Assembly (NCBI GenBank): GCA_036524115.1
Contig: DATDCY010000326.1
Span: forward strand, 1-14,499
Direction: 5' to 3'
Length of the DNA: 14,499 bases
Origin: a bacterium
Lineage (GTDB): Bacteria; JAUVQV01; DATDCY01
Below the pieces are notes generated by a model. The model made no database searches. It saw nothing but the letters and a program-made list of their open reading frames with translations, and was not told where the DNA came from. A program made the position numbers and the translations under genes. Position 1 is the stretch's first letter, and every line of letters starts with the position of its first letter. Shown one piece after another: positions 1-6,553 of the stretch.

Positions 1-792
1 GCCGGGCACTGCCCGCTCGTCGAGACCGGCCCCGAGCGCGATCCGCTGCCGCCGCTGGGCCGCCCGGGCGCGGCGGGCGGACGCGCGGCCCTCGAAGCCC
101 TGAGCGAGGCGATCTGCCTGGCGCTCGACGGCCGCGTCGCCGGGATCGTCACCGCGCCGATCAGCAAGGAGGCGATCCGGGCGGCCGGCTCCCCCTTCCC
201 GGGGCACACGGAGCTTCTCGCCGCCTTCACGGGGACGAAGCGCTACGCGATGATGCTCGTGGGCGGGCCGCTGCGCGTGGTCCTGGCGACGATCCACGAG
301 CCGCTCGCCCGCGTGCCGGCGCTGATCACGCCGCGGGTGGTCCGCGAGACGATCGCGCTGACGTGGGAGGCGGTGCGCGACCTCGGGCTGCGGCGGCCGC
401 GGATCGCGGTCTGCGGCCTGAACCCCCACGCCGGCGAGGCGGGCCTCATGGGCCGCGAGGAGCGGCGGATCATCGGCCCCGCGGTCCGGGCGATGGCGGC
501 CAAGGGCGTCCCGGTCACCGGCCCGCTGCCCGCGGACACGGTCTTCTTCCGGGCGGCGCGCGGGGAGTTCGCCGCGGTCGTCGCGATGTACCACGACCAG
601 GGGCTCGGACCCCTCAAGACCCTCGCCTTCGACACCGGCGTCAATGTCACGCTCGGCCTGCCGATCGTCCGCACCTCGGTGGACCACGGCACGGCGTTCG
701 ACATCGCGGGCAAGGGCGTCGCGAGCCCGGCGAGCCTGCTGGCGGCGGTCGAACTGGCGGCAACGCTGGCGCGGCACAGAGGGCGGGCTTGA
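1..792 (+). CDS. pdxA: 4-hydroxythreonine-4-phosphate dehydrogenase PdxA (5'-truncated by window edge)
   Basis: PdxA oxidises 4-phosphohydroxy-L-threonine with NAD(P)+; the product decarboxylates and enters pyridoxal phosphate ring formation with PdxJ in the cytoplasm. The frame is open from base 1 to a TGA at 790-792 and gives 263 residues. PdxA is usually about 330 aa, so roughly 65-70 N-terminal residues lie outside. Family signatures in visible numbering are VTAPISKEA (about 50-58), the GHTE substrate-binding motif (68-71), and the three metal-ligand histidines in ATIHEPL (H99), NPHAGE (H143) and YHDQGLGPLK (H198). SVDHGTAFDIAGKG follows at about 226-239. Each of the three His motifs is intact, so the enzyme should be active. 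rsmA starts 37 nt downstream on the same strand; pdxA next to rsmA/ksgA is a common bacterial arrangement and suggests co-transcription. Identity is very secure. Confidence 0.96.
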   Translation, partial: AGHCPLVETGPERDPLPPLGRPGAAGGRAALEALSEAICLALDGRVAGIVTAPISKEAIRAAGSPFPGHTELLAAFTGTKRYAMMLVGGPLRVVLATIHEPLARVPALITPRVVRETIALTWEAVRDLGLRRPRIAVCGLNPHAGEAGLMGREERRIIGPAVRAMAAKGVPVTGPLPADTVFFRAARGEFAAVVAMYHDQGLGPLKTLAFDTGVNVTLGLPIVRTSVDHGTAFDIAGKGVASPASLLAAVELAATLARHRGRA

Positions 793-803
793 AATCCCCC
801 CTG

Positions 804-823
804 CCCCCCTCTGCCAAGGGGGG
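804..823 (+). promoter_or_regulatory. C-run/G-run hairpin covering the rsmA ribosome binding site
   Basis: In the 37-nt pdxA-rsmA gap a run of six C plus T (804-810) can pair with A plus six G (817-823) around a 6-nt loop. The G-run continues to 825 and, as AAGGGGGG, is the only Shine-Dalgarno-like sequence before the TTG start at 830, 4 nt away. The hairpin could therefore hide the binding site. The C-run/CCAA/G-run layout resembles a dispersed palindromic element familiar from GC-rich proteobacterial genomes; that resemblance is from memory. Pairing is seen in the sequence; control of translation is inferred. Confidence 0.5.
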
Positions 824-829
824 GGACTC

Positions 830-1669
830 TTGAACGCCAGTCACTTTCCTGCCAAGAAGTCCCTCGGGCAGCACTTCCTGCGGGATCGGGGCGTCCTTGC
901 GCGGATCGTAGCCGCTGCGGCGCTCGGGCCGGACGACCGCGTCTTCGAGATCGGCGCCGGCGACGCGACCCTGACCACGCCGCTGGCTGCCGCCTGCGGC
1001 AGACTGGTCGCGCTCGAGACCGACCGGCGCCGCCTGCCGGCCCTGCGCGCCCGCTTCCCGGAGGGGGGACGCGTCGACATCGTCGAGGCCGACGTCCTGC
1101 ACTACGACCTCGGGGCGCTCGCGCCGCTGGCGCCGCTGAAGTGTGTCGCGAACCTCCCCTACAACATCGCCACCGCGGTCCTCGACCGCCTGCTCGCGCG
1201 GCGCGGGACGTTCTCGCTGCTGGTGCTGATGTTCCAGAAGGAGGTCGCGCGGCGGCTCGTCGCCGGCCCCGGCGACCCGGCCTACGGCTCGCTCTCGCTC
1301 GCGACGCAGTACCGGGCGGAAGCCGAACTGGTGTTCACGGTACCGCGGGGGGCGTTCGCGCCGCCGCCGAAGGTCGAGTCAGCGGTCGTGCGCCTGGTGC
1401 CGCGCCCCGAGCCGCTGCTCCCGCCGGAGGCCGAGCGGGTCTTTGAGACGCTCCTGCGCGCCGGCTTCGCCCAGCGACGCAAGCTCTTCCTCAACTCGGC
1501 CGCCGCCTCGGGCCGGGCGATCGACCGCGATGCGCTCGCCGCCGCGCTGCACGAGCTCGGCCTCACGGAGAAGGCGCGGGCGGAGGAGATCCCCCTCGAG
1601 GGCTTCCTCCGCCTCGCGACGCTCCTGATAACCACCCCGGCAGGCAAGGGAGCACCGAGAGCGCATTGA
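830..1669 (+). CDS. rsmA: 16S rRNA (adenine1518/1519-N6)-dimethyltransferase RsmA/KsgA
   Basis: RsmA transfers four methyl groups from S-adenosylmethionine to two adjacent adenines in the 3' terminal helix of 16S rRNA late in 30S assembly. I chose the TTG at 830 because it gives MNASHFPAKKSLGQHFL, matching the usual KsgA N-terminus, and has a G-rich ribosome binding site 4 nt upstream. No ATG is available nearby, and reading further 5' only translates the palindromic gap. The protein has 279 aa, normal for the family. Motifs are KKSLGQHFL (about 9-17), the SAM-binding motif I FEIGAGDATLT, the acidic ETD at the end of strand 2, the catalytic NLPYNIAT (motif IV), and FQKEVARRL. The small C-terminal helical domain with AGFAQRRK is complete. 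It probably shares a transcript with pdxA. The unusual TTG start and hairpin-embedded binding site may hold expression low. Confidence 0.95.
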   Translation: MNASHFPAKKSLGQHFLRDRGVLARIVAAAALGPDDRVFEIGAGDATLTTPLAAACGRLVALETDRRRLPALRARFPEGGRVDIVEADVLHYDLGALAPLAPLKCVANLPYNIATAVLDRLLARRGTFSLLVLMFQKEVARRLVAGPGDPAYGSLSLATQYRAEAELVFTVPRGAFAPPPKVESAVVRLVPRPEPLLPPEAERVFETLLRAGFAQRRKLFLNSAAASGRAIDRDALAAALHELGLTEKARAEEIPLEGFLRLATLLITTPAGKGAPRAH

Positions 1670-1699
1670 CGTCCCGTCACCCCGGACGCATCAGAGCGG

Positions 1700-1708
1700 T
1701 GGTACACT
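1700..1708 (+). promoter_or_regulatory. Extended -10 promoter for the GNAT gene (possibly leaderless)
   Basis: TG at 1700-1701, one spacer base, then TACACT at 1703-1708 form an extended -10 element. No convincing -35 is seen at 16-18 bp, which extended -10 promoters can do without. Transcription should start near 1715-1716, only 2-3 nt before the ATG at 1718. No Shine-Dalgarno sequence precedes that ATG, so the message may be leaderless. Confidence 0.5.
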
Positions 1709-1717
1709 CCCACCCCC

Positions 1718-2842
1718 ATGAGTGACATTACGATCCGCCCGGTGCGAACGAAGGCCGACGAGCGCCGCTTCATCGACTTTCTCTACACGCACTACCGCGA
1801 TGCCAAGCACTGGGTGGCGCCGCTGCGCATGGAGCGGCGCAAGCTGATCGACACCCGGAAGAACCCCTTCTACCGGCACGCCGAGCGCGAGCTCTTCCTC
1901 GCCGAGCGCGGCGGGAAGATCGTCGGGCGCATCGGCGCCATCGTGAACCACAACCACAACCGGCGCCACAACGACCGGGTCGGCTTCTTCGGCTTCTTCG
2001 AGAGCGTCGACGACCCGCAGGTCGCCGCGGCGCTTCTCGAGGCGGCCCGCGGCTGGCTGCGCGGCCGCGGGATGGACGCGATGCGCGGGCCGGCCAACCC
2101 CTCGGTGAACGACGAGTACGGGCTGCTCGTCGAGGGTTTCGATCTGCCGCCGGCCGTGATGATGCCCTACAACCCGCCGTACTACGCGGCGCTCCTCGAG
2201 GGCTGCGGCCTGCGCAAGGCCCGGGACCTCTACGCCTATCTGCTGACGACGCCGGAGACGGTCGCCAACGCCAAGCTCAAGCGCGCCCACGAGGTCTTCC
2301 AGAAGCGCAGCGGGCTGGTGTACCGCTCCCTCAACATGAAGGACTTCCCGGCGGAGATCGCGCGGATCAAGCAGGTCTACAACCGCGCCTGGCAGGGGAA
2401 CTGGGGCGAGGTCCCGATGACCGACGAGGAGTTCGACGCGCTGGCCGCCGACTTCAAGCAGGTCGTGGAGCCGGAGCTGGTCCTCTTCGCGGAGACGCCG
2501 GCCGGCGACGTGGCCGGGTTCGCGCTGAACCTCCCGGACATCAACCAGGTGCTCAAGGACAACCCCCGCGGCGGCCTGCTGCGCGGGCTCTGGCTGCTGC
2601 TGACCCGGCGCAGGCGGATCGACTTCTGCCGGGTCATGGTGCTCGGCGTGCTCCCGGAGTACCGGCGCACCGGCGCGGCGGGCGTGCTCTTCTATGAGTA
2701 CGCGCTGCGCGCCGTCAAGCTCGGGTACCGCGGCGGCGAGGCCAGCTGGATCCTCGAGGACAACGTGATGATGGTCCGCGCCGCCGAGATGATGGGCGGC
2801 CGCCTCTACAAGACCTATCGCATCTACGAAGCGCCGCTCTAG
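1718..2842 (+). CDS. Uncharacterised protein with two GNAT-like acyltransferase halves
   Basis: This 374-aa cytoplasmic protein belongs to the GNAT acyl-CoA N-acyltransferase superfamily; the acceptor is unknown. The C-terminal half (about 200-374) carries the clearest signature: a beta-strand FCRVMVLGVLPEYRRTGAAG (303-322), whose Y-R-R-T-G-A-A-G is the Q/RxxGxG/A pyrophosphate-binding loop for acetyl-CoA, then an amphipathic helix and a strand reading EASWILEDN (341-349). The N-terminal half (about 1-180) has a parallel layout (ELFLAERGGKIVGRIGAIVNHNHN, then VGFFGFFES) but no clear CoA loop, so it looks like a degenerate second GNAT fold. PANPSVNDEYGLLVEGFD (126-142) and MPYNPPYY (149-156) are conspicuous and may be family-specific. 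It has its own extended -10 promoter and ends 28 nt before the convergent peroxiredoxin gene. There are no signal peptide or membrane segments. Superfamily is secure; function is not known. Confidence 0.8.
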   Translation: MSDITIRPVRTKADERRFIDFLYTHYRDAKHWVAPLRMERRKLIDTRKNPFYRHAERELFLAERGGKIVGRIGAIVNHNHNRRHNDRVGFFGFFESVDDPQVAAALLEAARGWLRGRGMDAMRGPANPSVNDEYGLLVEGFDLPPAVMMPYNPPYYAALLEGCGLRKARDLYAYLLTTPETVANAKLKRAHEVFQKRSGLVYRSLNMKDFPAEIARIKQVYNRAWQGNWGEVPMTDEEFDALAADFKQVVEPELVLFAETPAGDVAGFALNLPDINQVLKDNPRGGLLRGLWLLLTRRRRIDFCRVMVLGVLPEYRRTGAAGVLFYEYALRAVKLGYRGGEASWILEDNVMMVRAAEMMGGRLYKTYRIYEAPL

Positions 2843-2870
2843 TCCCCCTCTTCCCGACCCGTCCGGCGGA

Positions 2871-3470
2871 TCAGAGTTCCTGGTGGTGCTCGGCGAGGTA
2901 CTTCGCCACGCCCTCGGGGGTCGCCTGCATCCCGTCCTTGCCGGCTTCCCACCCCGCCGGGCAGACCTCGCCGTGCTTCTCGGTGAACTGCAGCGCGTCG
3001 ACCATCCGCAGCATCTCGTCCACGTTGCGCCCCAGCGGCAGGTCGTTGACCACCTGGTGGCGCACCACACCCGCCTTGTCGATGAGGAACGAGCCGCGGA
3101 AGGCGACGCCCCCGTCGGCCTCGACGTCGTAGGCGCGGCAGATCTCGTGCTTGACGTCGGCGACGAGCGGGTAGCCGACCTTGCCGATGCCGCCGTTCTC
3201 CACGGCCGTGTTCTTCCACGCCAGGTGCGTGAACTGCGAGTCGATCGAGACGCCGATCACCTCGACGCCCCGCTTCTTGAACTCCTTGAGCCGGTGGTCG
3301 AACGCCAGCAGCTCCGAGGGACAGACGAACGTGAAGTCCAGCGGATAGAAGAAGACGACGGCGTACGTGCCCTTCGTCGCCTTCGAGAGGGTGAACTGCG
3401 CGATCTCGTTGTTCCCGAGCACCGCCTGCGCCGTGAAGTCCGGCGCCTTCTTGCCGACCAGCACTCCCAT
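2871..3470 (-). CDS. Typical 2-Cys peroxiredoxin (AhpC/TSA, Prx1 type)
   Basis: This thiol peroxidase reduces H2O2, organic hydroperoxides and peroxynitrite in the cytoplasm. It has 199 aa, the usual Prx1/AhpC length. The active-site motif YPLDFTFVCPSE places Pro43, Thr47 and the peroxidatic Cys50 in the PxxxTxxC arrangement; Arg125 in FRGSFLID is the likely fourth active-site residue. The resolving Cys170 lies in GEVCPAGW near the C-terminus, as in dimer-forming 2-Cys enzymes. A GGIG loop (93-96) and the C-terminal KYLAEHH recall the GGLG and YF motifs linked to overoxidation sensitivity. An AAAGGAG binding site precedes the ATG by a few bases. It lies downstream of rrf2-cydAB on the same strand, 163 nt after cydB, separated by a large palindrome. 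It may partly depend on read-through or have its own promoter, which I cannot place. No AhpF or dedicated reductase is adjacent, so thioredoxin may recycle it. Confidence 0.93.
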   Translation of the reverse strand: MGVLVGKKAPDFTAQAVLGNNEIAQFTLSKATKGTYAVVFFYPLDFTFVCPSELLAFDHRLKEFKKRGVEVIGVSIDSQFTHLAWKNTAVENGGIGKVGYPLVADVKHEICRAYDVEADGGVAFRGSFLIDKAGVVRHQVVNDLPLGRNVDEMLRMVDALQFTEKHGEVCPAGWEAGKDGMQATPEGVAKYLAEHHQEL

Positions 3471-3523
3471 TTCGTTCTCCTTTCCTGGTTAAACCACTGT
3501 CCTCGACACCAGCGCGAGCGGGA

Positions 3524-3623
3524 TTTTTCGTCCTGGCAAGGCGCCCGAGGATGCGGCTGCGGAGGCGTACGAGGTGTACGCCGCACAAAGCCGCGACGAA
3601 GGCAACGCCGCCAGGGCGGAAAA
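3524..3623. repeat. Large imperfect palindrome (about 47-nt arms), likely dispersed intergenic repeat
   Basis: Between cydB and the peroxiredoxin gene, an arm at 3524-3570 is the imperfect inverse of 3576-3623 around a 5-nt loop (gaggt). The inner stem GGCGTAC (3564-3570) pairs perfectly with GTACGCC (3576-3582). The outer part includes CCTGGC (3532-3537) opposite GCCAGG (3610-3615), and the tips read TTTTTCG and CGGAAAA. It begins 10 nt after the cydB stop and ends about 50 nt before the peroxiredoxin start, so it fills most of the gap. The structure suggests a REP/BIME-like element or a bidirectional terminator. Similar sequences seem familiar from other GC-rich proteobacterial genomes, but I could not check copy number. 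Confidence 0.6.
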
Positions 3624-3633
3624 GACCCTCGCG

Positions 3634-4650
3634 CTATTCGTAGGCGGGGCTCTCGCGGGTGATCTTGCCGCTGAAGAGCCGGTACACCCAGAACTGGTAG
3701 CCGATGACGATCGGCACCATGACCAGCGCGACCGCCAGCATCACCCCGAGCGTCGCCCCGGTGGAGGCGGCGTTGAATGCCGTCTTCGAGAAGGCCGGGT
3801 CAAGGCTGGAGGGGAAGATGTTCGGGAAGAGCCCGGCCACCCCGAAGAAGGTCGCGCCCACGATCGTCAGCGCCGAGAAGCCCCAGGCCCCGCCCCAGGA
3901 GCCCCGCGCCATCGCCACCCGCGTGCCGACCAGGCCGACGACCGCGAGCACCGGGAGGACCCAGAGCACCGGCATCGCGAGGTAGTTGGCATACAGCGGC
4001 GTCGCGAACCAGCTCGCGCCGAGGAAGGCCACCGCGATCACCAGCAGCGCCGGCCAGAGCTTCGCGGCCAGGGACGCGGCGCGCTCGTGCAGGCCGCCCT
4101 CGGTGCGCCAGGCGCCCCAGAGCGCCCCGTGCACGAGAAAGAGCAGCACGAAGAGCGCGCCGCCGAGCAGCCCGTAGGGGTTGAGGTAGGTCAGCAGGTT
4201 GCCCTGGAAGACGCCCTCGCGGTCGATGGGCACCCCGGCGAAGATGTTCGCGAACGCGACGCCGAAGAGCAGCATCGGCAGCGCGCTCGCGACCGTGAAG
4301 AGGCCGTCCCAGCGCGCCCGCCAGCCGGCGCCGTCGACCTTGCCGCGGTACTCGAAGGCGATGCCGCGGATGATGATCGCGAAGAGCAGCAGCATCAGCG
4401 GCGTGTACATCGCGCTGAACATCGCCGCGTAGGCGTCGGGGAACGCCGCGAAGGTCGCCCCGCCCGCCGTCAGCAGCCAGACCTCGTTGCCGTTCCAGAA
4501 CGGCCCCATCGCGGAGTAGATGACCCGCCGGTCGGTCTCGTCCTTCGCGAGGAACGGCATCAGGGAGCCGAGCCCCAGGTCGAAGCCGTCGAGCATGAAG
4601 TAGACCGCCCAGAGCACGCCCCAGAGAATGAACCAGATCGTCTCAAGCAT
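3634..4650 (-). CDS. cydB: Cytochrome bd quinol oxidase subunit II (CydB)
   Basis: CydB is the second integral-membrane subunit of cytochrome bd, which oxidises quinol and reduces O2 to water at high oxygen affinity without pumping protons. The 338-aa protein is close to the family's usual length and mostly hydrophobic, with about eight or nine membrane segments. It begins MLETIWFILWGVLWAVYF and has the family landmarks GFDLGLG (22-28), MGPFWNGNEVWLL (about 48-60), FAAFPDAYAAMFSA and a C-terminal FWVYRLF. The ATG at 4650 has GAGGGGAGGGG just upstream, 24 nt after the cydA stop, so the two are co-translated. No small cydX-like ORF lies between its stop and the palindrome downstream, and no cydCD genes are nearby. 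Identity is secure. Confidence 0.95.
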   Translation of the reverse strand: MLETIWFILWGVLWAVYFMLDGFDLGLGSLMPFLAKDETDRRVIYSAMGPFWNGNEVWLLTAGGATFAAFPDAYAAMFSAMYTPLMLLLFAIIIRGIAFEYRGKVDGAGWRARWDGLFTVASALPMLLFGVAFANIFAGVPIDREGVFQGNLLTYLNPYGLLGGALFVLLFLVHGALWGAWRTEGGLHERAASLAAKLWPALLVIAVAFLGASWFATPLYANYLAMPVLWVLPVLAVVGLVGTRVAMARGSWGGAWGFSALTIVGATFFGVAGLFPNIFPSSLDPAFSKTAFNAASTGATLGVMLAVALVMVPIVIGYQFWVYRLFSGKITRESPAYE

Positions 4651-4674
4651 TGCCGTCCCCTCCCCTCGCCCGCG

Positions 4675-5979
4675 CTAGTCCGCCACCGGGCCGCGGCGGG
4701 CGAAGCGCGCCATGAGCGAGATCGCGATGAAGCCGAGGATCCCGTAGACCGCGACGAACGCGACGAGGCTCGTCGCCACCTGCACCGTCGCCAGCCGCGA
4801 CACCGCAGCCGACGTCTTCATGACGCCGTAGACGATCCACGGCTGCCGCCCGACCTCCGCCAGGATCCAGCCGGTCTCGATCGCGATCCAGGGCAGCGGC
4901 AGCGCCCAGACCATCAGCCGCAGGAAGCCCGGCCGCCCGGCGGGGTTGCCGCGGACGAGCCAGGCCCCCAGCGCGACCAGCAGCAGCAGGGAGCCGGCGC
5001 CGACCATGATCTTGAAGGAAAGCCAGGAGGGAAAGATCGGCGGGCGCTCCGACGCCGGGAACTCCTTGAGCCCCTTGACCGTGGCGGCCGTGTCGTGGAA
5101 CGCCAGCAGGCTGAGCAGGCCGGGGATGGGCAGGGCCTCGACGGCGTTGCGCTCGCCGGATGGGTCCGGCCACTGGATCAGGTACATCGGCACGTTCGCG
5201 CCCGTCTCCCAGTGCGACTCCATCGCGGCGAGCTTCGTCGGCTGCGTCGCCGCGACCTCGGAGCCGCTGAGATGGCCGAGGCCCACGACGACGAGCGCCG
5301 CGGCCGCCGCGAACGTGGCGGCGAGGCGGAAGGACTTGGTGAAGAACGCGACGTTCTGGCCGCGCAGCAGGTGCCAGGCGCTGATCCCGAGCACGAAGAA
5401 GCCGGCGGCCGCGTAGGCGCCGCTGACCGTGTGCACGAACGTCATGAGCGCGAAGCCCTGCGAGATGACGGCGAGGAAGTCGGTGACCTCGGCGCGGCCG
5501 TTGCGGATCGTGTAGCCGACGGGGTGCTGCATCCAGGAGTTGGCGGTGAGGATCCAGTACGCCGACATGTTGGACGCGAGCGCCACCAGCCAGATGGCGA
5601 CCGCGTGCGCCTTCGGCGAGAGCTTCTTCCAGCCGAGGGCCCAGACCGCGATGAACGTCGACTCGAGGAAGAAGGTCACGGTCGCCTCGATCGCGAGCAG
5701 CGCGCCGAAGACGTCGCCGACGTAGGTGGAGTAGCGCGACCAGTTCGTGCCGAACTGGAACTCGAGGGTGATGCCGGTGACCACCCCGATGGCGAAGTTG
5801 ATGAGGAAGAGCTTGCCCCAGAACTTCGCCATGCGCCGGTACTCCTCGTCGCCGGTGCGCACGTAGACCGTCTCCATGATCGCGATGAGCACGGAGATGC
5901 CGAGCGTCAACGGCACGAAGATGAAGTGGAACAGCGTCGCGGCGGCGAACTGCAGCCGCGACAGGAACAGGACGTCCAT
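4675..5979 (-). CDS. cydA: Cytochrome bd quinol oxidase subunit I (CydA)
   Basis: CydA carries hemes b558, b595 and d and the quinol-oxidising site of the bd oxidase in the inner membrane. I placed the start at 5979 because it gives MDVLFLSRLQFAAATLFHF, the normal CydA N-terminus, and follows GAGGAGGAGGT directly. The frame stays open further upstream, but that is rrf2 DNA read in another frame. The product has 434 aa; E. coli CydA has 522, so this is the short Q-loop form. Expected ligands are present: His18, Glu98 and Glu106 in LLAIEATVTFFLEST, His183 in FVHTVSGAYA, Met325 in SFKIMVGAG, and the hallmark GRQPW at 377-381. It starts 2 nt after the rrf2 stop and is followed by cydB, so rrf2-cydA-cydB form one operon. 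Such an oxidase serves microaerobic respiration and oxygen scavenging, which would suit an organism exposed to low or fluctuating oxygen. Confidence 0.96.
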   Translation of the reverse strand: MDVLFLSRLQFAAATLFHFIFVPLTLGISVLIAIMETVYVRTGDEEYRRMAKFWGKLFLINFAIGVVTGITLEFQFGTNWSRYSTYVGDVFGALLAIEATVTFFLESTFIAVWALGWKKLSPKAHAVAIWLVALASNMSAYWILTANSWMQHPVGYTIRNGRAEVTDFLAVISQGFALMTFVHTVSGAYAAAGFFVLGISAWHLLRGQNVAFFTKSFRLAATFAAAAALVVVGLGHLSGSEVAATQPTKLAAMESHWETGANVPMYLIQWPDPSGERNAVEALPIPGLLSLLAFHDTAATVKGLKEFPASERPPIFPSWLSFKIMVGAGSLLLLVALGAWLVRGNPAGRPGFLRLMVWALPLPWIAIETGWILAEVGRQPWIVYGVMKTSAAVSRLATVQVATSLVAFVAVYGILGFIAISLMARFARRGPVAD

Positions 5980-5981
5980 GG

Positions 5982-6428
5982 CTACCTCCTCCTCGGTTTG
6001 TTGGCCTTGACGGGCGGGACCGGCCGCTCCTGCGCGGCGAGGGCCGCGAAGGTCGTGCCGGCGAGCGTCTCGCGCAGCTGGCGGCGCGCCTCGGACCAGA
6101 CGCGGTGCGCCGGGCAGAAGCAGGAACGGGAGCAGGACTGGGGGTGCAGCACGCACTTGTTCAGGGAGAGCACCCCCTCGCCGGACTCGACGACCTGCAG
6201 CAGGGTGACCCGCTCCGGCGGCACGACCAGCTCGTAGCCGCCGCGGGCCCCCTGGTGGATGCGGATGATGCCGGCGCGCGCGAGCCGCTGGGCGATCTTG
6301 CCGAGGAACGGCTCGGGGATCTCCCGCGCCCGTGCCACCTCCTTCCGGGGGACGACCCGGCCCGACGGCTCGAGGGCCAGGTGCAGGATGCAACGCACCG
6401 CGTATTCAGTCGCCCGCGTGATCTCCAT
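5982..6428 (-). CDS. Rrf2-family transcriptional regulator with candidate Fe-S cysteines
   Basis: This 148-aa DNA-binding protein starts MEITRATEYAVRCILHLA, the standard Rrf2 N-terminus. A winged helix follows, with the recognition region IPEPFLGKIAQRLARAGIIRIHQGARGGYEL (about 37-67) including the family's GARGGY. The effector segment has C92, C99, C103 and C105. C92-x6-C99-x5-C105 fits the Cys triad that binds an Fe-S cluster in IscR and NsrR, with C103 extra. A sensing role for oxygen, NO or Fe-S status is therefore likely. It is the first gene of rrf2-cydA-cydB (2-nt gap), preceded by GGAGGT and an AT-rich promoter region containing a dyad, so it probably regulates itself and the oxidase. 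The basic C-terminal tail (KANKPRRR) is lineage-specific. I cannot tell whether it is closest to NsrR, IscR or another branch. Confidence 0.9.
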   Translation of the reverse strand: MEITRATEYAVRCILHLALEPSGRVVPRKEVARAREIPEPFLGKIAQRLARAGIIRIHQGARGGYELVVPPERVTLLQVVESGEGVLSLNKCVLHPQSCSRSCFCPAHRVWSEARRQLRETLAGTTFAALAAQERPVPPVKANKPRRR

Positions 6429-6440
6429 TGCCGACCTCCA

Positions 6441-6468
6441 AACTAAGATATATAGGACGTTGTTAGTC
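6441..6468 (-). promoter_or_regulatory. Candidate promoter and operator of rrf2-cydAB
   Basis: Upstream of rrf2 lies an AT-rich island in otherwise GC-rich DNA. On the minus strand it contains TATATA/TATATC (about 6454-6447) as a likely -10. ACTAA at 6442-6446 and TTAGT at 6463-6467 form a spaced dyad (16 nt between) that covers this -10. No good -35 is seen. The position suits autoregulation by the Rrf2 protein. The dyad is short, so the operator call is tentative. Confidence 0.4.
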
Positions 6469-6537
6469 TCATTTGTGGTGAAAGGTATCCCCGCCCCGCC
6501 GGGCTGTCAAGCGGAAAATCGCGCCGCGCGCGTGCCG

Positions 6538-6546
6538 TGCTATGAT
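6538..6546 (+). promoter_or_regulatory. Extended -10 promoter for RNase J (leaderless candidate)
   Basis: TGC (6538-6540) followed by TATGAT (6541-6546) is a near-ideal extended -10 box. Expected initiation is about 7 nt downstream, at or next to the ATG at 6554. No Shine-Dalgarno sequence precedes that ATG. A 14-nt stretch around the box (6536-6549) occurs again on the minus strand at 9280-9267, upstream of the PilZ-like gene. Confidence 0.6.
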
Positions 6547-6553
6547 CCGCGCG

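Noticed and set aside
1691-3070. Long - strand open frame across the GNAT gene and into the peroxiredoxin gene.
   Set aside because: It overlaps two well-supported genes in another frame and has low-complexity Val/Arg/Glu/His-rich composition without motifs.
3500-3633. A cydX-like small subunit gene downstream of cydB.
   Set aside because: The gap is filled by the palindrome, and no short hydrophobic ORF with a start and binding site is visible.
3574-6237. Very long + strand open frame (887 codons) opposite cydB, cydA and part of rrf2.
   Set aside because: It is antisense to genes with unmistakable CydA/CydB motifs. Its product is dominated by Arg, Glu, Asp and His with no domain pattern, as expected from the complement of GC-rich codons.
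5980-6393. Possible N-terminal extension of CydA by about 138 residues.
   Set aside because: This region encodes the Rrf2 regulator in another frame, and the ATG at 5979 has an excellent ribosome binding site and the family N-terminus.
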